Below, piece by piece: positions 12,401 through 22,172 of a stretch of DNA of 64,000 bases. The stretch comes from Apteryx mantelli (taxonomy: Eukaryota > Chordata > Aves > Apterygiformes > Apterygidae), in the NCBI RefSeq assembly GCF_036417845.1, contig NC_089985.1, forward strand, positions 28,912,583-28,976,582, in the 5' to 3' direction. The notes below the pieces were generated by a model. It worked only from the letters and a program-made list of their open reading frames with translations, was not told where the DNA came from and searched no databases. The position numbers and the translations under genes were made by a program. How positions within the stretch are numbered: the stretch's first letter is position 1; every line of letters starts with the position of its first letter.

Positions 12401-15400
12401 ACCGCCGGGTTCAGAGCGACCAGCAATAACTGACCCACACCTCAGGGAAGTTTTCCTGGCCAAGACTTTGTGGGTGTCATACTGGTATTAAAAATCCTTC
12501 AGCGGTCATTTCTAAGCACATAGTTCTTGTGCAACCCAGCTAAGAGCCCGGCTGCACCAGCTCCAGCAGAAGCGGCAGCGCGGCCCTTCGCCCTCGCAGC
12601 ACAGTGCTCAGCCGGGCACCACAGCCCCGTCGGAAACTGGAGGCGCAACGGCAGCGACGGGCAGAGTAGCTCTATAGCACACTGCTGTCTTAACAGTATT
12701 CCTTCATGTTGTGTTAATGATGAGTCTTAAAAACAAGATTTGAGACTTAGTAAAACATGGACAGAAACAACACATTGTGCTAACAAAAATATATACGATG
12801 GTTGCATACATATATCAGCAAACACAGAGCAAATCCCAGTACAGCACTGAAGATCCCGCATAGACTGAACAAAAAGTGCTGAACAGTATTGACACACCTG
12901 GTGACATATATTTGAAAAAATTTAATCAAACCGACTCAAGATTTTTTTTTTTTTTAATGTAAGAAGCAGCCTTTTTATTTCGCGTTACCAATATCAAGAT
13001 ATTTGGAAAAAAAACCTGTAACAGGAGAGTATTAACAAGAGGCAGCCTGCTGTAGTAACATGAGGATATTTGCTGTTTCAGTCACATTATCTTCATTTAA
13101 TCATATAAGTTTTTCAGAGCAACTCATGAAAAAGAAAAGGCGCAAAGCACCACATTAAATGCAAGAATTAAAAAAATGAGTATATGTAAGCCTATAACAA
13201 AAAAAGTGAATTAATTCCAAAGCGTGCATAGCACATGTAAAGCTTGCACTAAGCATTTTATTAATCCATGAAAACAGGGGAAAAAGAGAAGATGGTCTCT
13301 GAATTGAAGTGTTTTGAAGCAGCACTTTTGAAATCATTCTGAACAGAAACAAAAATACTTTTGGTTATCATTTCCAAAAACATGTGAAAACCTTGCTACT
13401 ATTTCTTGGGGGGGGGGGGGGGGAAGTCAGATGGATCTTAGCATATTACTTACTCTAAGCAGCATTTGATTAGGGCAGCACCTCCTACCCAGCAATATAA
13501 GCTCCCTCTTGGAGGGATAGGTTTGATTCAGTCGTGAAAGAACTTTTTGCTGCTTTTACATGACTATTGCTGCAGCATTAATGGAAGTCAGAGAGAGCAA
13601 ACTGAAGAGCCACAACCACCTTCCGCATCATCTTTCACCCACCTCCAGCTCCACCAGGACTTCTGCGAGATGCCAGTGCCTGAGAGCAGCACTGTGAGAA
13701 AAGGCGGTTAATCAAAGCCGAGGCGTCGGGGGGAAGGAAACATCCTGCACTGCCCCGCGCGAGCTCAAAGCACCTCGTCTCCAACTGGCTCGTGGAGTTT
13801 CCTACCAATTTTCCTGCCTAGCTAAAAAAAATAAAAAATTAAATAAAACCATCCAGCCCTTCTCACAGCTGGAGGAGCTGCGTGGAGCCAGGATGAGGGC
13901 CGGGACGGCTGCCCTCCTCTGCGGCCCCAAGAGAAAGCAGGGGAAATTGGTAAAATCCGCTTCACCGAGGCAGAGCTCCCCCGAGACCGTCTTTCGAGGG
14001 CGGCTGAAAGCCGGGGAGGAGGCGGTTTCCATCCCACGGGCCCTCCGCCGCAGAGGCCGGGGCCGCAAACCCCCCGCCACGGAGGCCGGGGCCGCAAACC
14101 CCGCAGGTCGCTGGCGCATCGCGCTTTTCCAGCTGCAGCAGGACACACTCGGCTCTGGCAGCGGAGGAGATGGGCAGGGAGTAGGAAAGTAGCTGCCCTG
14201 CATCCGTGGGACACGGTTTTCCTTCTGGAGGCGCCTCAGACACCTGCTGCCTCGCAAACACCGCCGGGGCCGGCTCCGAAGCGGAGGTGGCCAGAGCTGC
14301 GCCAGCATGCGCGAGGCGGCAGGGAGCGGGAAGCGGCCGGGTCCGCCAGAGAAACGGCCATCGAGAGCGGCAGGACACCGTCCAGCAGCCCTCGCCCGCC
14401 GTGGCCCCACGGGTCCCCAGTCCGGACCGCAGGGACATGCCGCTCCCTTCCACCCCCCTCGACTCGCGGGCGCTGAGGGGTTTCGCCCCTCACCGCCCCC
14501 CAGCGCCCCACACGAGCTTTCCTGCCCTCTCCCGGCATCGCTCCGTGACAGAGGGAAACGGAAATTAAATGCTCACTAGCCTATTTTGATGTATTCCAGG
14601 TCCAATGAGAGTAAAACACTACTCTTAATATATTCCATAGAGAGCATTTAAGTTTCTAAATTTTTCTAGAACTTTGACTCTATTTAACCATGGTTTGCTT
14701 TCTTTTTTTCTTTTTTTTTTTCTTTTTTTAAAAATGAGGATTTAGCGATGTGGTGGTGGTTTTTTGTTTTTCAAAGTCCTACAGAAAAGGCTAATTGCTT
14801 ATCTCACCACCCACCAAACCACCACCATGTCCTAACGTCTCCGGCGACGAGAGTCGTAGCAACACTCGTTGAGCAGACTTCAGCTTTCTCCTCCCAGGTA
14901 ACGCAAAAATTTCAGCTAACCATCACTCCTACAGTAACATCATCTGGAGAAATTCCAGCTGGTTTTAAGTAGAAATTTAAATTTTACTTTATAAATCTTA
15001 ATTAATACTGAGGATTAAAGATTATTTTTACCGAGAAGGTTCGATTCAAGCAGTTTACACAAAGGGCTTTATTTAATATATTGTGTACAAATTTATATAC
15101 AAATTTTTAGCTTTCTCTCAAGCTACATAACTTGGCCAGTTCACAGCTGCAGCTCAATTTTTTGTTCTTACAGTGAACAACAAGCAGTATGTTTTTATTT
15201 TTTAGAAGGCATCAGTATCCTTCATCTGACCTTGTCACACAATCACCTAGTGACTACTTTCACACCTTTGAATAGATAAAATTGGCAACAGAACAGAAAT
15301 GTGATATTTGGAAACTCGATCCAGTTTCTCTTTTTAGACCTTCATCTGGATGGCATTCCCGCCACAGCCTGCAAGTCTGCAGGACTCTGAGTCAGTTCTG

Positions 15401-18400
15401 CACTGCCCCCAGGGCTGAGAGCATCAGCCAGGCAAAAATAAAACTTAAATCATCCTTTATCCTCTCTAGCAAGCGACTGTTTTTTTCTCAGAACAGATAT
15501 GCACAAAGAGTAAGGTGCTAAAGATGTATCCACCCAGAACAACATACAGTTACACCACGTATCAGTTACGGCTCAGCTTTATTTGTCCATGACTGAGAAC
15601 TGCCAATGCAAAAATGACATTTTTGTCATAACTTTTACATAAGTTTAATATTGGTACCTAAGAGCAGCTTAAATACTTAAATTCAACAGCAGCTACCATA
15701 GTACACCCTTTTCATTCACTCAAAATAAGACTCAATATTCTTCTAAGTAGTAATTTTCTTACCAAGAAACAAAACAGAGAAAACAAATATGCAGATTTCA
15801 TTGTAAAGTCTTCTCTCTCTCCCCACCCTGACCCTTCAGATACATTTGATCTTCAACTCAGCATACCAGTGCTGTGACATTTCATGCCAACTTTAGCGAG
15901 GTATTATAAATCATGGCTGTTACATCAGTCGCCAAGTATCTAGGATACCTCTCTCGCTGCAAGCGTGGTCTTGTACAGCATGCAGAGCAGCAGGAAATTC
16001 CACTTGGCTGGGAGAGACCGGGGGCTGATGCACAACCTTATAAAATAGATTTCTTAGATAAGATCACTAACAGGGATTAGCCCCTGCATCAGTATTTTCA
16101 ATGATAAGAGACTACACTAGCCAAGAAAAACAAGGTTACGCTATGTGTTATATAAAGCAAGAGACTGTATTAGCCAAGAAAAACAGGGTTACACTATGTG
16201 TTATATAAAGTATATAGGATATACAATATGGTACTGCATGAATTCAGGCATACATATTAATCATTCTCATCTTCCAAATTAAGCCTACATCTTAAGAAGA
16301 ACTCAAAAATAATTTGACTGATTGATGACCTACTCAGAAGCTATTAAAAGTACTTTTTAATCAATAGACTTCAAACCACTTTACAAAAGAAATCATAATC
16401 ACTTTCTCTATTTAACAAGTGGGGAAGAGGACTCCTGCTATTGAGCACAATAGAACATCTGCTAACACATTTCCCTATACATCTAGGTGGCATTATACAA
16501 AGATACCACACCAACACTTCCAGCTACCTTCCAGCATTTTCCAGCTGCCTTGCTCACTTTTTCCTCCGTAGGAAGAACAGTGAAGCTTGCCCAATGGCAG
16601 CAACCAGAAGAGAAACCAACTCCTCCGAGCTCTAACATGCTCGCGGCGCTCTATCAGCAACGCAACCCAAATACATCCACAGTACTGTAAAACAAGCATT
16701 TGCTGATTTACTGCTCTTTTTTCACCGCAAGTGCAGAAGAATTGCGGTGTAAATTCTTCAATATGGCTGAAAAGTGTTTGAGAAGCAGACCATTAACACA
16801 GCGAGCATTACACATACAATAAGGTATCAAATTTAAGCACCACTTAGGTGCACTTAGGGCAACAGCAGTACTTTAAGTTTTCAATGCAAGCAAACGATGT
16901 TTGCCATAACATGGTGAGGAAAGGGTTCAAAGAGGGTATTAAGCTTGTTCATTTGAAGTCTTCAATCCATAGATGAGATCATGAACAATTTGTTTCCATG
17001 GATAAGCAGATATGCTAAAACTCCAAGCACTTTTGTGCTAGAAATGAGTATTTCACAAGCTGACCCTTTTCTCTGACCTACTAAAATATGCTTCAGACTT
17101 TTTTTTTCAGACACCTGATTTTGGGCATACATTTTTCAGTACACCGTTTCATAAAAGTTTAAATCAAGCAGTTTTTAATCAAACCCTTTTATGAGAGTTG
17201 GACATGACACAGCTTCGCCACCTGCTCCCTGTTGAGCAGGAGGCGGCCGGGCTCTTGGCACAGCAGTCCGGGCACACGCGCAGCAGCTGAACTCTACTAC
17301 TGGAAGCAGACCCCAAGGCAGCTGCCTTTCTGCTATTGGTGCTACTGGGATGTTTCCCCTTTTCCTGCCTTTTCCCATAGGATTCCTTATGAAGCAGAAA
17401 TCCTTCCACCATGGAGGAAAGCCCAATGTTCACGGGCTCGGCAGGCACACCCACCGAGCACCCAACTCGCCTTGCCAGCCCCACCATGCTTCACCTTACA
17501 AAGCAAACAAAATAATCAAGAGAACAAGTTATGAGTGCACAAACTAAAAGCCCATATACTACGCCTTTGTAATTTATTATTTGCTTATCATTTGTTCAAG
17601 AAATTGCCCTGCCACTGTCAAACTTTAATATCCACATTTCTAGTGCTGGATTAGCTGCTTTGAATACTTTAAATCCCTACTGTCTGCTCCCACAGGAGCA
17701 TACTACCAGCAAATGCTTGAATAAGTCTACATTGTGCTTTGGTCAATGCTTTTTTATTCCATTTATGATACGAGCTGCACTTGGCATTTCCACCCTCACA
17801 AGGAACATAACATCCCCTGCCACGTTTCCCTATAATCAGAGGAATAGTAATCCTAAGTAGCCGAGATCATATGCAAATACATTTTCCAACTACCTTCCCT
17901 ATTTTATCCTTTATAGGAAGAATAGAGGAGACAGTTGTATTATCATGTCAGTAGAAAAACAGACATATTTGTGGATGGGTTATGTTGCTAGTTAAGGAAT
18001 ATTATCTATTTTATTTAGCACTCTGTTTCAGAAACCTTGCTGAAGAAACCAAGTTAAACCCAAGAACAAAACGATCTACCTCAAACAGGGCTCATATTAG
18101 TGATATGTTGCTAGAAGCAGTGTTTCCTCCCCCTCCCTGTGGAAAGGGCGTTCTGTTTGGACCAGAAAAAAAGAAATGCTGGGTAAACAAGAGAGGCAGG
18201 CAGAAATACAGGCTGAATGATTCAAAAGGGATAACTGAGATATTTGGCATTCACCTAGAAAAACAGAAGGAGAAAACTCGAAGAAGAAAAGATGAGCACT
18301 GGGAAAGCGTCAAAGAGTCCCCATGGTGACTGGGGTGTGATACCAAGTTGGCGCAGGATGGCTTCTTCACAGGTACTTGGTAGGATCTCCCTCCTAGAGC

Positions 18401-21400
18401 CAGCAGCCCATGCGGGTCAGGCCGGCAAACACTGGACAAGCGAAGGAATTTCAGCACAGGATCCTCGGCAGCTCCCTGGACCACACATTGGAGCCAGGGA
18501 GTGCAGAAGTTCAGATCAGAATAGTCCAACTCAGGGAAAATAAATAAAAGCCCTTAACTCCAGCTTCCCACATTTAACATCCCCTTCAAAGCTACACCTG
18601 CCTTGTTCTGCCCTGGGACATTTCCCCACCTTGCCCTGCTCCTGAGCCAGGTCTGCACAGAAGCGCGTCACTCTGCACCAATGCTCAGTGTCTATCCAAC
18701 AAACACTGTTTTGTACCAGCTTCCCTCGTCACTCTTGGCCGCCAACCACAGATCCTGGAAAGGGATCTCCAGCAGAAGCTAAACTCGGCTGCTCCTGCGG
18801 GACATAATACGAAGAGGAAATGGGGGTGCTGTAACCCAGCAAGTCAAAAGAAGTGACAGATTACAAGTATAACTCATCCTGAGCGCTGCCGAAACACTTA
18901 AGTAGGAACGCATCCAAGAATTCACATCCTTGCCTACGCTGCAGTCAACTCCCATATCATGTTAAGTTGTACCCGCTTCTGCCACGGTTTGCCAAGTGCT
19001 CTCCACACTGAGCTCCCCCCTCGCCCCCCTTCTGTTTTCCATCTTGGTCACTGCAGAACAGATCTCTGTGATAATGCTCCTTTCCAAAGGCATTCAGGTT
19101 TCACGCTGCCCACAGGCTTCAGAATAGTTAGGTCACTGAACATTTCCTAGGCAGATAACACCTCCGAAGGGCATTCAAGCACCTCAGTGTCTTGCAGTTT
19201 GCTGAGGTGTACCTTCAGGCATTATTCTTTACACCAACTTGCCCAAAAGCAGCTTTAATTAATAAATAATACCATTTAAAATGTTTACACTTCTCATTTC
19301 CAGCAAGCTCTGCTGTTAACAAATCCATGCATTTCATGGCACCCCAATCAGGAAGTTGGTCCATCTCTCCATTAAAATGCAGTATAACAAAATCTTAGTG
19401 CTTTGGGCCATGAAGGAGTCACTCGGTCTTTCCATTTTTTAGTAACTATATTTATCTCGATCCCTGTGTTACAAATCCGTGTGTACTGTGTTAGAAATAC
19501 CACCGTTACTGTTGGGTCCCTTTGCTTGGGTGTCCATGAATCCCGCATGCTGCTCTTTTCCATTTTCTCACCCACTAGTCTATTCACACAGTAGAATTAT
19601 TTATACTTAAAAATACTGTACTTAGAATAATTTGTAAGTCATAGGCATGTACTGAACTTCCAAGCTTTGGAGTATTTTTGCTTCCCCAGCTTTGTAAGCG
19701 CTTGTAAAAGACCTTAGCATCTTAAACTGTGTCAATGAATCAATTATTCTTAAAAAATATTTTTCTCCCATGTGATGACACAAAAAAAAATAAAGATATA
19801 TAAACTTCCTCATCCTAAGTATGACTTGCAAAGGTGCACCAAAGCAAGGCCGTTACAGAATGTAAATGAATGCCCTGCCAATATGCTCAGAGCTAAAACA
19901 GACCTACACAGTGTCTTGCAGTATTTTCACTAGTTTCAAGTGCAAGTTTCTCATATGGCCAATATCATGTTTCTTTCTGAGCAAAGAAACATAACTTATT
20001 TATGCAGACAGAGTTAAACCATACCCTCTCCTTCGGCCAGAAAGCTTCAGCACAAAACTGTTTCAAGATATGATATATTTTACCATTTATATTCAGATGC
20101 TTTCCCAGATTGTTACTTGCCATTCACTGATCTATCCTATTTCATCTTCTCTGACAAAAATCCTGTTGCAGGACTCTTTGGTCCAGATTCATCACTCATT
20201 TTTACACCAAGAAGTCACTTTGTTCACTATTTTCATTTTATGCAACTTAATTAGAACCCTTTACTCAAGAAATTCATTTGGCTTTAGAGAATAAGCTTGG
20301 TGTCTCCAGCACTAACTCCCCATCCCTTTTTTTTTTAAACCAATAAATCAAAATTTTAAAAATAAAACCAAGATAGAAAGGGAAGGGCCCCATAGAGAGG
20401 AAAAAAAGGAAGAGCCCATTCTCCAGCCAGTGAATGATGCCCGTGACACGCGTGGGATGTCCTGTTCCCACCTTTGGGGGCCTTGCACTATGCATGGCAC
20501 AGGAGAAGTGGGAAGTGCACCGTTCATCCAGCACCGAATTTCTTAGTGAACGCTATTCTTCCTCAAGTCAGTGGAGCCACAGGATCAGTGCCAAGAGAAA
20601 GAGTTCAACAGTGAAATGAAGGAAAGGAAACTAAAACAGAAAAATGATCTGACAGTTATCGGGGCTTGAGAGTAAAAGGTATAACAGGCAACAGAACAGA
20701 TAACAAAAGGGGAACCGAAGCTCCATATGGAAAGAAAACAGAGAAGCAAAAGGTCAGAAAGCAGCTGAGAAGGTCTGGGACACAGGTGCACCGGCTGGCA
20801 AAGGTACTGGTAGTTCTTAATTACTTAATGCAACAGTGACTGGTTAAACTGTGTTCGCTGCTACTGCCACTTTTATAATTTATTCTTTGAAGTGCTGCAA
20901 GGTCTAACCGCAGTAGCCTCTCAGAGCAAAGTCTATAGTAGTTTAAAGGAACCAGGTACGAATACAAGAATAAGTAAAAACCACATAACCAAACCACAAT
21001 GAAACATTAGCACTTTGTTTCAAATTGTCACTCAGAGGTTAAGGTTGATAGAACCATGTAGGAAGAGCTTGATATGGCCACTGCCTTTTAACTAAGGGAA
21101 AACAATGCATTTACAAACACAAATGAATCATAATCCAAACAAGTGTTTAAACTCGGCTGAAAAAGATCAAAAAGGCAGCAGGGTAAAAAAAAAAATCCTA
21201 TTATAGCTTTAATAGGCCTCCCTTAGCAATGGGCTTTTTTAAAGTAATCATTTGGCAAAGCAGAACATTTTTCAACTGCTCAGCATCATATGAATTTGTA
21301 GGGTTTTTTTTTTTTAAAAAGGCCAGATTTAAAGCATTATACCCCACTGCCTCCATTCTGTATATTTACCCTCATAAATCCATTAATTTTTTAAACGGGA

Positions 21401-22046
21401 AAGAATCACTGCAATCAATAATTCCTGCCCTGGAATTATTCCACCCACCCACGACATACATACACAGTTTGACCCTGCATTCGAGAGGTGCTAAGTTGCG
21501 CTAAACACCCGGTTAATGCCAGGTTAACTAAGATACTAGAGATACTCGAGTTAAAATGACCACTTTTTTGCTGTATAAGAGTTAGTTGCACTTGTATCCT
21601 TTTTCGTATGCGATGCTTCTTTCTGTCGCTACTTCGAAAGACTCTTAGAAATGATTTTTTCCCCCTCCTAGACGGAAAACCACGCCAAACGGACGGGCAG
21701 GCAGGCACGGGCAGCTCTGCCCCAGGCCCGCGCCACCCCCCCGCGCCCCTTGCAGCCCCGCGCGGCGGCGGCGGCGGCCGGGCCCTACCTGCGCGGGGGG
21801 GATGTGGAAGGCCTCGGCGATCTGCGCGTAGAGCTGGCGGGCGCTGGCGAATCCCTCCACGCGGCCCGTGGCGCTGCCGTGCGCCAGCTGCGCGTGGAAG
21901 TGCAGCCGCACCCGCGGCGCCGCCGCCGCGGCCGGGGCGCCGGTCGCGGCGGTGGGCGGCGGCGGCGGCGGGGCCGCCTCGCTCTCCACCAGCTTGGAGG
22001 TCTCCTTGCACTTGCCCCTCTTCTTGCCCCGCAGCCCCAGCGGCAT
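1..22046 (-). CDS. GIPC2: GIPC2 gene, coding span (5 exons in window, last exon off the left edge)
   Basis: GIPC-family PDZ adaptor. The family binds C-terminal PDZ ligands of receptors and links them to myosin VI on endocytic vesicles. The coding sequence joins 21789-22046, 11880-12065, 8251-8431, 4697-4806 and 3475-3556, all on the minus strand. Phases are consistent (0, 0, 1, 0, then 1 into the missing exon). The 272 complete codons cover a low-complexity N-terminus, the GH1 region, the PDZ domain (about residues 126-206, with carboxylate-binding loop LGLT at 133-136) and the start of the GH2 region. The human protein is about 315 aa, so about 45-50 residues are missing; I found no matching exon in 1-3474. 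GIPC2 is preferred over GIPC1 and GIPC3 because of the synteny with DNAJB4 and FUBP1. The family match is very strong; the paralogue call rests partly on position. Confidence 0.93.
1740..2290. repeat. Probable old interspersed repeat, unclassified
   Basis: A block of moderately GC-rich sequence (many GGGAGC, CAGCTC and GGCTCC words) passes into an AT-rich tail with GAGAATTTTCAG and GGCCAGCTCTACTC. The composition stands out from the AT-rich intron on both sides and resembles ancient amniote interspersed repeats. I cannot name the family and the borders are approximate. The frames across it are interrupted and unlikely to be genes. Confidence 0.35.
3475..3556 (-). CDS. GIPC2: GIPC2 coding exon 5 (GH2 domain, partial)
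   Basis: 82 nt, residues 246-272 plus one base. The acceptor is TTTCAACAAAG| and the donor TTAG|GTGAGT. The translation [20 protein letters not shown] then GIRDIEL matches the GH2 (myosin VI-binding) start of GIPC proteins. The phase-1 end predicts that the next exon completes an alanine codon (human DIDLA). That final exon, with the conserved end of the protein, is not visible in 1-3474 and must lie outside. Confidence 0.94.
3557..4696 (-). other. GIPC2: GIPC2 intron 4
   Basis: 1,140 nt, non-coding, with standard GT-AG ends. It is pyrimidine-rich on the plus strand around 3650-4130 and holds a CR1 3' end at about 4280-4404. Nothing else was recognised. Confidence 0.85.
4280..4404 (+). mobile_element. 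CR1 non-LTR retrotransposon, 5'-truncated 3' end
   Basis: The block reads GGCAATCTGACCCAGCTTTA, later AGGAGGTTGGACTAGGTAAA and GGTCCCTTCCAACCT, and ends in the ATTCTATGATTC tail repeat. This is the CR1 3' end common in bird genomes. It is in sense orientation on the plus strand, antisense to GIPC2, and has no coding capacity. It is the best single clue that the host is a bird or close archosaur. Confidence 0.9.
4697..4806 (-). CDS. GIPC2: GIPC2 coding exon 4 (PDZ-GH2 linker)
   Basis: 110 nt, residues 209-245. The acceptor is TTTTGTCTTTAG| and the donor GAAATG|GTATGG. It completes residue 209 (G+AA = Glu), then [15 protein letters not shown] and [20 protein letters not shown], ending with Met. 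This matches the conserved GIPC linker ([16 protein letters not shown] in other members). One local difference is Glu in place of the usual Ala before TLRLR. The split codon fits exon 3 exactly. Confidence 0.94.
5151..5232 (+). repeat. 82-bp direct repeat, copy 1
   Basis: It begins ATTAGATAATGGCTGAAGCC and ends TAGCAGGTTTAGCATTG. It aligns without gaps to 6888-6969; counted by eye, about 14 of 82 positions differ. Family unknown. Confidence 0.8.
6888..6969 (+). repeat. 82-bp direct repeat, copy 2
   Basis: It begins ATTAGTTAATGGCTGAAGTC and ends TAGCAAGTCTAGCATTG. It is the partner of 5151-5232, in the same orientation, 1,737 bp away. Both copies lie in GIPC2 intron 3. Confidence 0.8.
8251..8431 (-). 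CDS. GIPC2: GIPC2 coding exon 3 (PDZ core)
   Basis: 181 nt, residues 149-208 plus the first base of residue 209. The acceptor is CAAATAATAG| and the donor TTTG|GTGAGT. The translation starts [20 protein letters not shown], contains [20 protein letters not shown] (the PDZ alpha-B helix carries HYEVAKML) and ends ELIEPMKAF. It continues exon 2 directly (FIK|RIKEGS), as in other GIPC proteins. It was too short to appear as an ATG-initiated frame and was found by reading the minus strand. Confidence 0.95.
8432..11879 (-). other. GIPC2: GIPC2 intron 2
   Basis: 3,448 nt, mostly AT-rich. There are two small CpG-richer patches, about 9290-9360 (two GCGCGTG words) and about 10600-10830. No exon or RNA gene was recognised. 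Confidence 0.85.
11880..12065 (-). CDS. GIPC2: GIPC2 coding exon 2 (GH1 end, PDZ start)
   Basis: 62 codons, phase 0 at both ends. The acceptor is CTCCTGTACAG| and the donor AAAG|GTAAAA. The translation contains the GIPC hallmark [20 protein letters not shown], then [14 protein letters not shown], then the first PDZ strand with the ligand-binding loop LGLT (residues 133-136) and ends CAFIK. It corresponds to residues 87-148. This is the most highly conserved GIPC exon and settles the family. Confidence 0.96.
13650..14570. promoter_or_regulatory. Intragenic CpG island in GIPC2 intron 1
   Basis: About 900 bp of sharply GC- and CpG-rich sequence inside an AT-rich intron, 1.6 kb upstream (in gene sense) of exon 2. 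It contains a 21-bp word, starting GAGGCCGGGGCCGCAAAC, twice at 14053-14073 and 14082-14102 (29-bp period). Such islands often mark alternative promoters or enhancers. No exon compatible with splicing into exon 2 was identified, and the long overlapping frames do not resemble a known protein. Confidence 0.6.
16106..16211 (+). repeat. 53-bp tandem duplication, two copies
   Basis: Copy 1 (16106-16158) and copy 2 (16159-16211) share TAGCCAAGAAAAACA and CTATGTGTTATATAAAG. About 48 of 53 positions agree by eye. The mismatches suggest an old duplication and not an assembly echo. Confidence 0.85.
21789..22046 (-). CDS. GIPC2: GIPC2 coding exon 1 (start codon exon)
   Basis: 86 codons, from ATG at 22046-22044 to the donor CAG|GTAGGG at 21788. 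The product begins [20 protein letters not shown]. An Ala/Pro-rich stretch follows (six prolines near residues 26-31), then the GH1 start [20 protein letters not shown] and a segment ending [16 protein letters not shown] is the conserved GIPC start. The start has A at -3. The same frame stays open far upstream with no stop, so this ATG is chosen by family resemblance and not by an upstream stop. The exon lies inside a CpG island, as expected for a first exon. Confidence 0.93.
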
Positions 22047-22141
22047 CTTCCGCGCCGCCGCCGCCGGCTCCCCGCGCCGGACTCTGCCCCCGGCGCCGCC
22101 CCGGCCGCGCCGCCGCCCCGGCCCCGGCCCCGCGCAGCCAT

Positions 22142-22171
<30 letters not shown>
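22142..22171 (-). repeat. CGG/GGC trinucleotide repeat, 10 units, in the GIPC2 5' leader
   Basis: Ten uninterrupted GCC units on the plus strand read GGC/CGG in GIPC2 sense, about 95 nt upstream of the start codon. Position and sense match the CGG repeat in the 5' UTR of human GIPC1, whose expansion is a known cause of oculopharyngodistal myopathy. That the repeat is in the transcribed leader is inferred; the transcription start is not known. Confidence 0.85.

Positions 22172-22172
<1 letters not shown>

Larger units (their letters stand above)
12066..21788 (-). other. GIPC2: GIPC2 intron 1
   Basis: 9,723 nt, the largest GIPC2 intron in the window. Visible contents: CpG-rich patches at about 12290-12670 and 17200-17480, a strong CpG island at about 13650-14570, a 16-nt G run at 13408-13423, and a 53-bp tandem duplication at 16106-16211. 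No coding exon was recognised. Open frames of 60-200 codons cluster in the CpG patches on several frames at once, which indicates composition and not coding. Confidence 0.85.

Noticed and set aside
13802-14579. Six or more overlapping frames of 90-202 codons on both strands
   Set aside because: They coincide exactly with a CpG island, overlap each other on both strands and are rich in Arg, Pro, Ala and Gly as expected from composition. None resembles a family.
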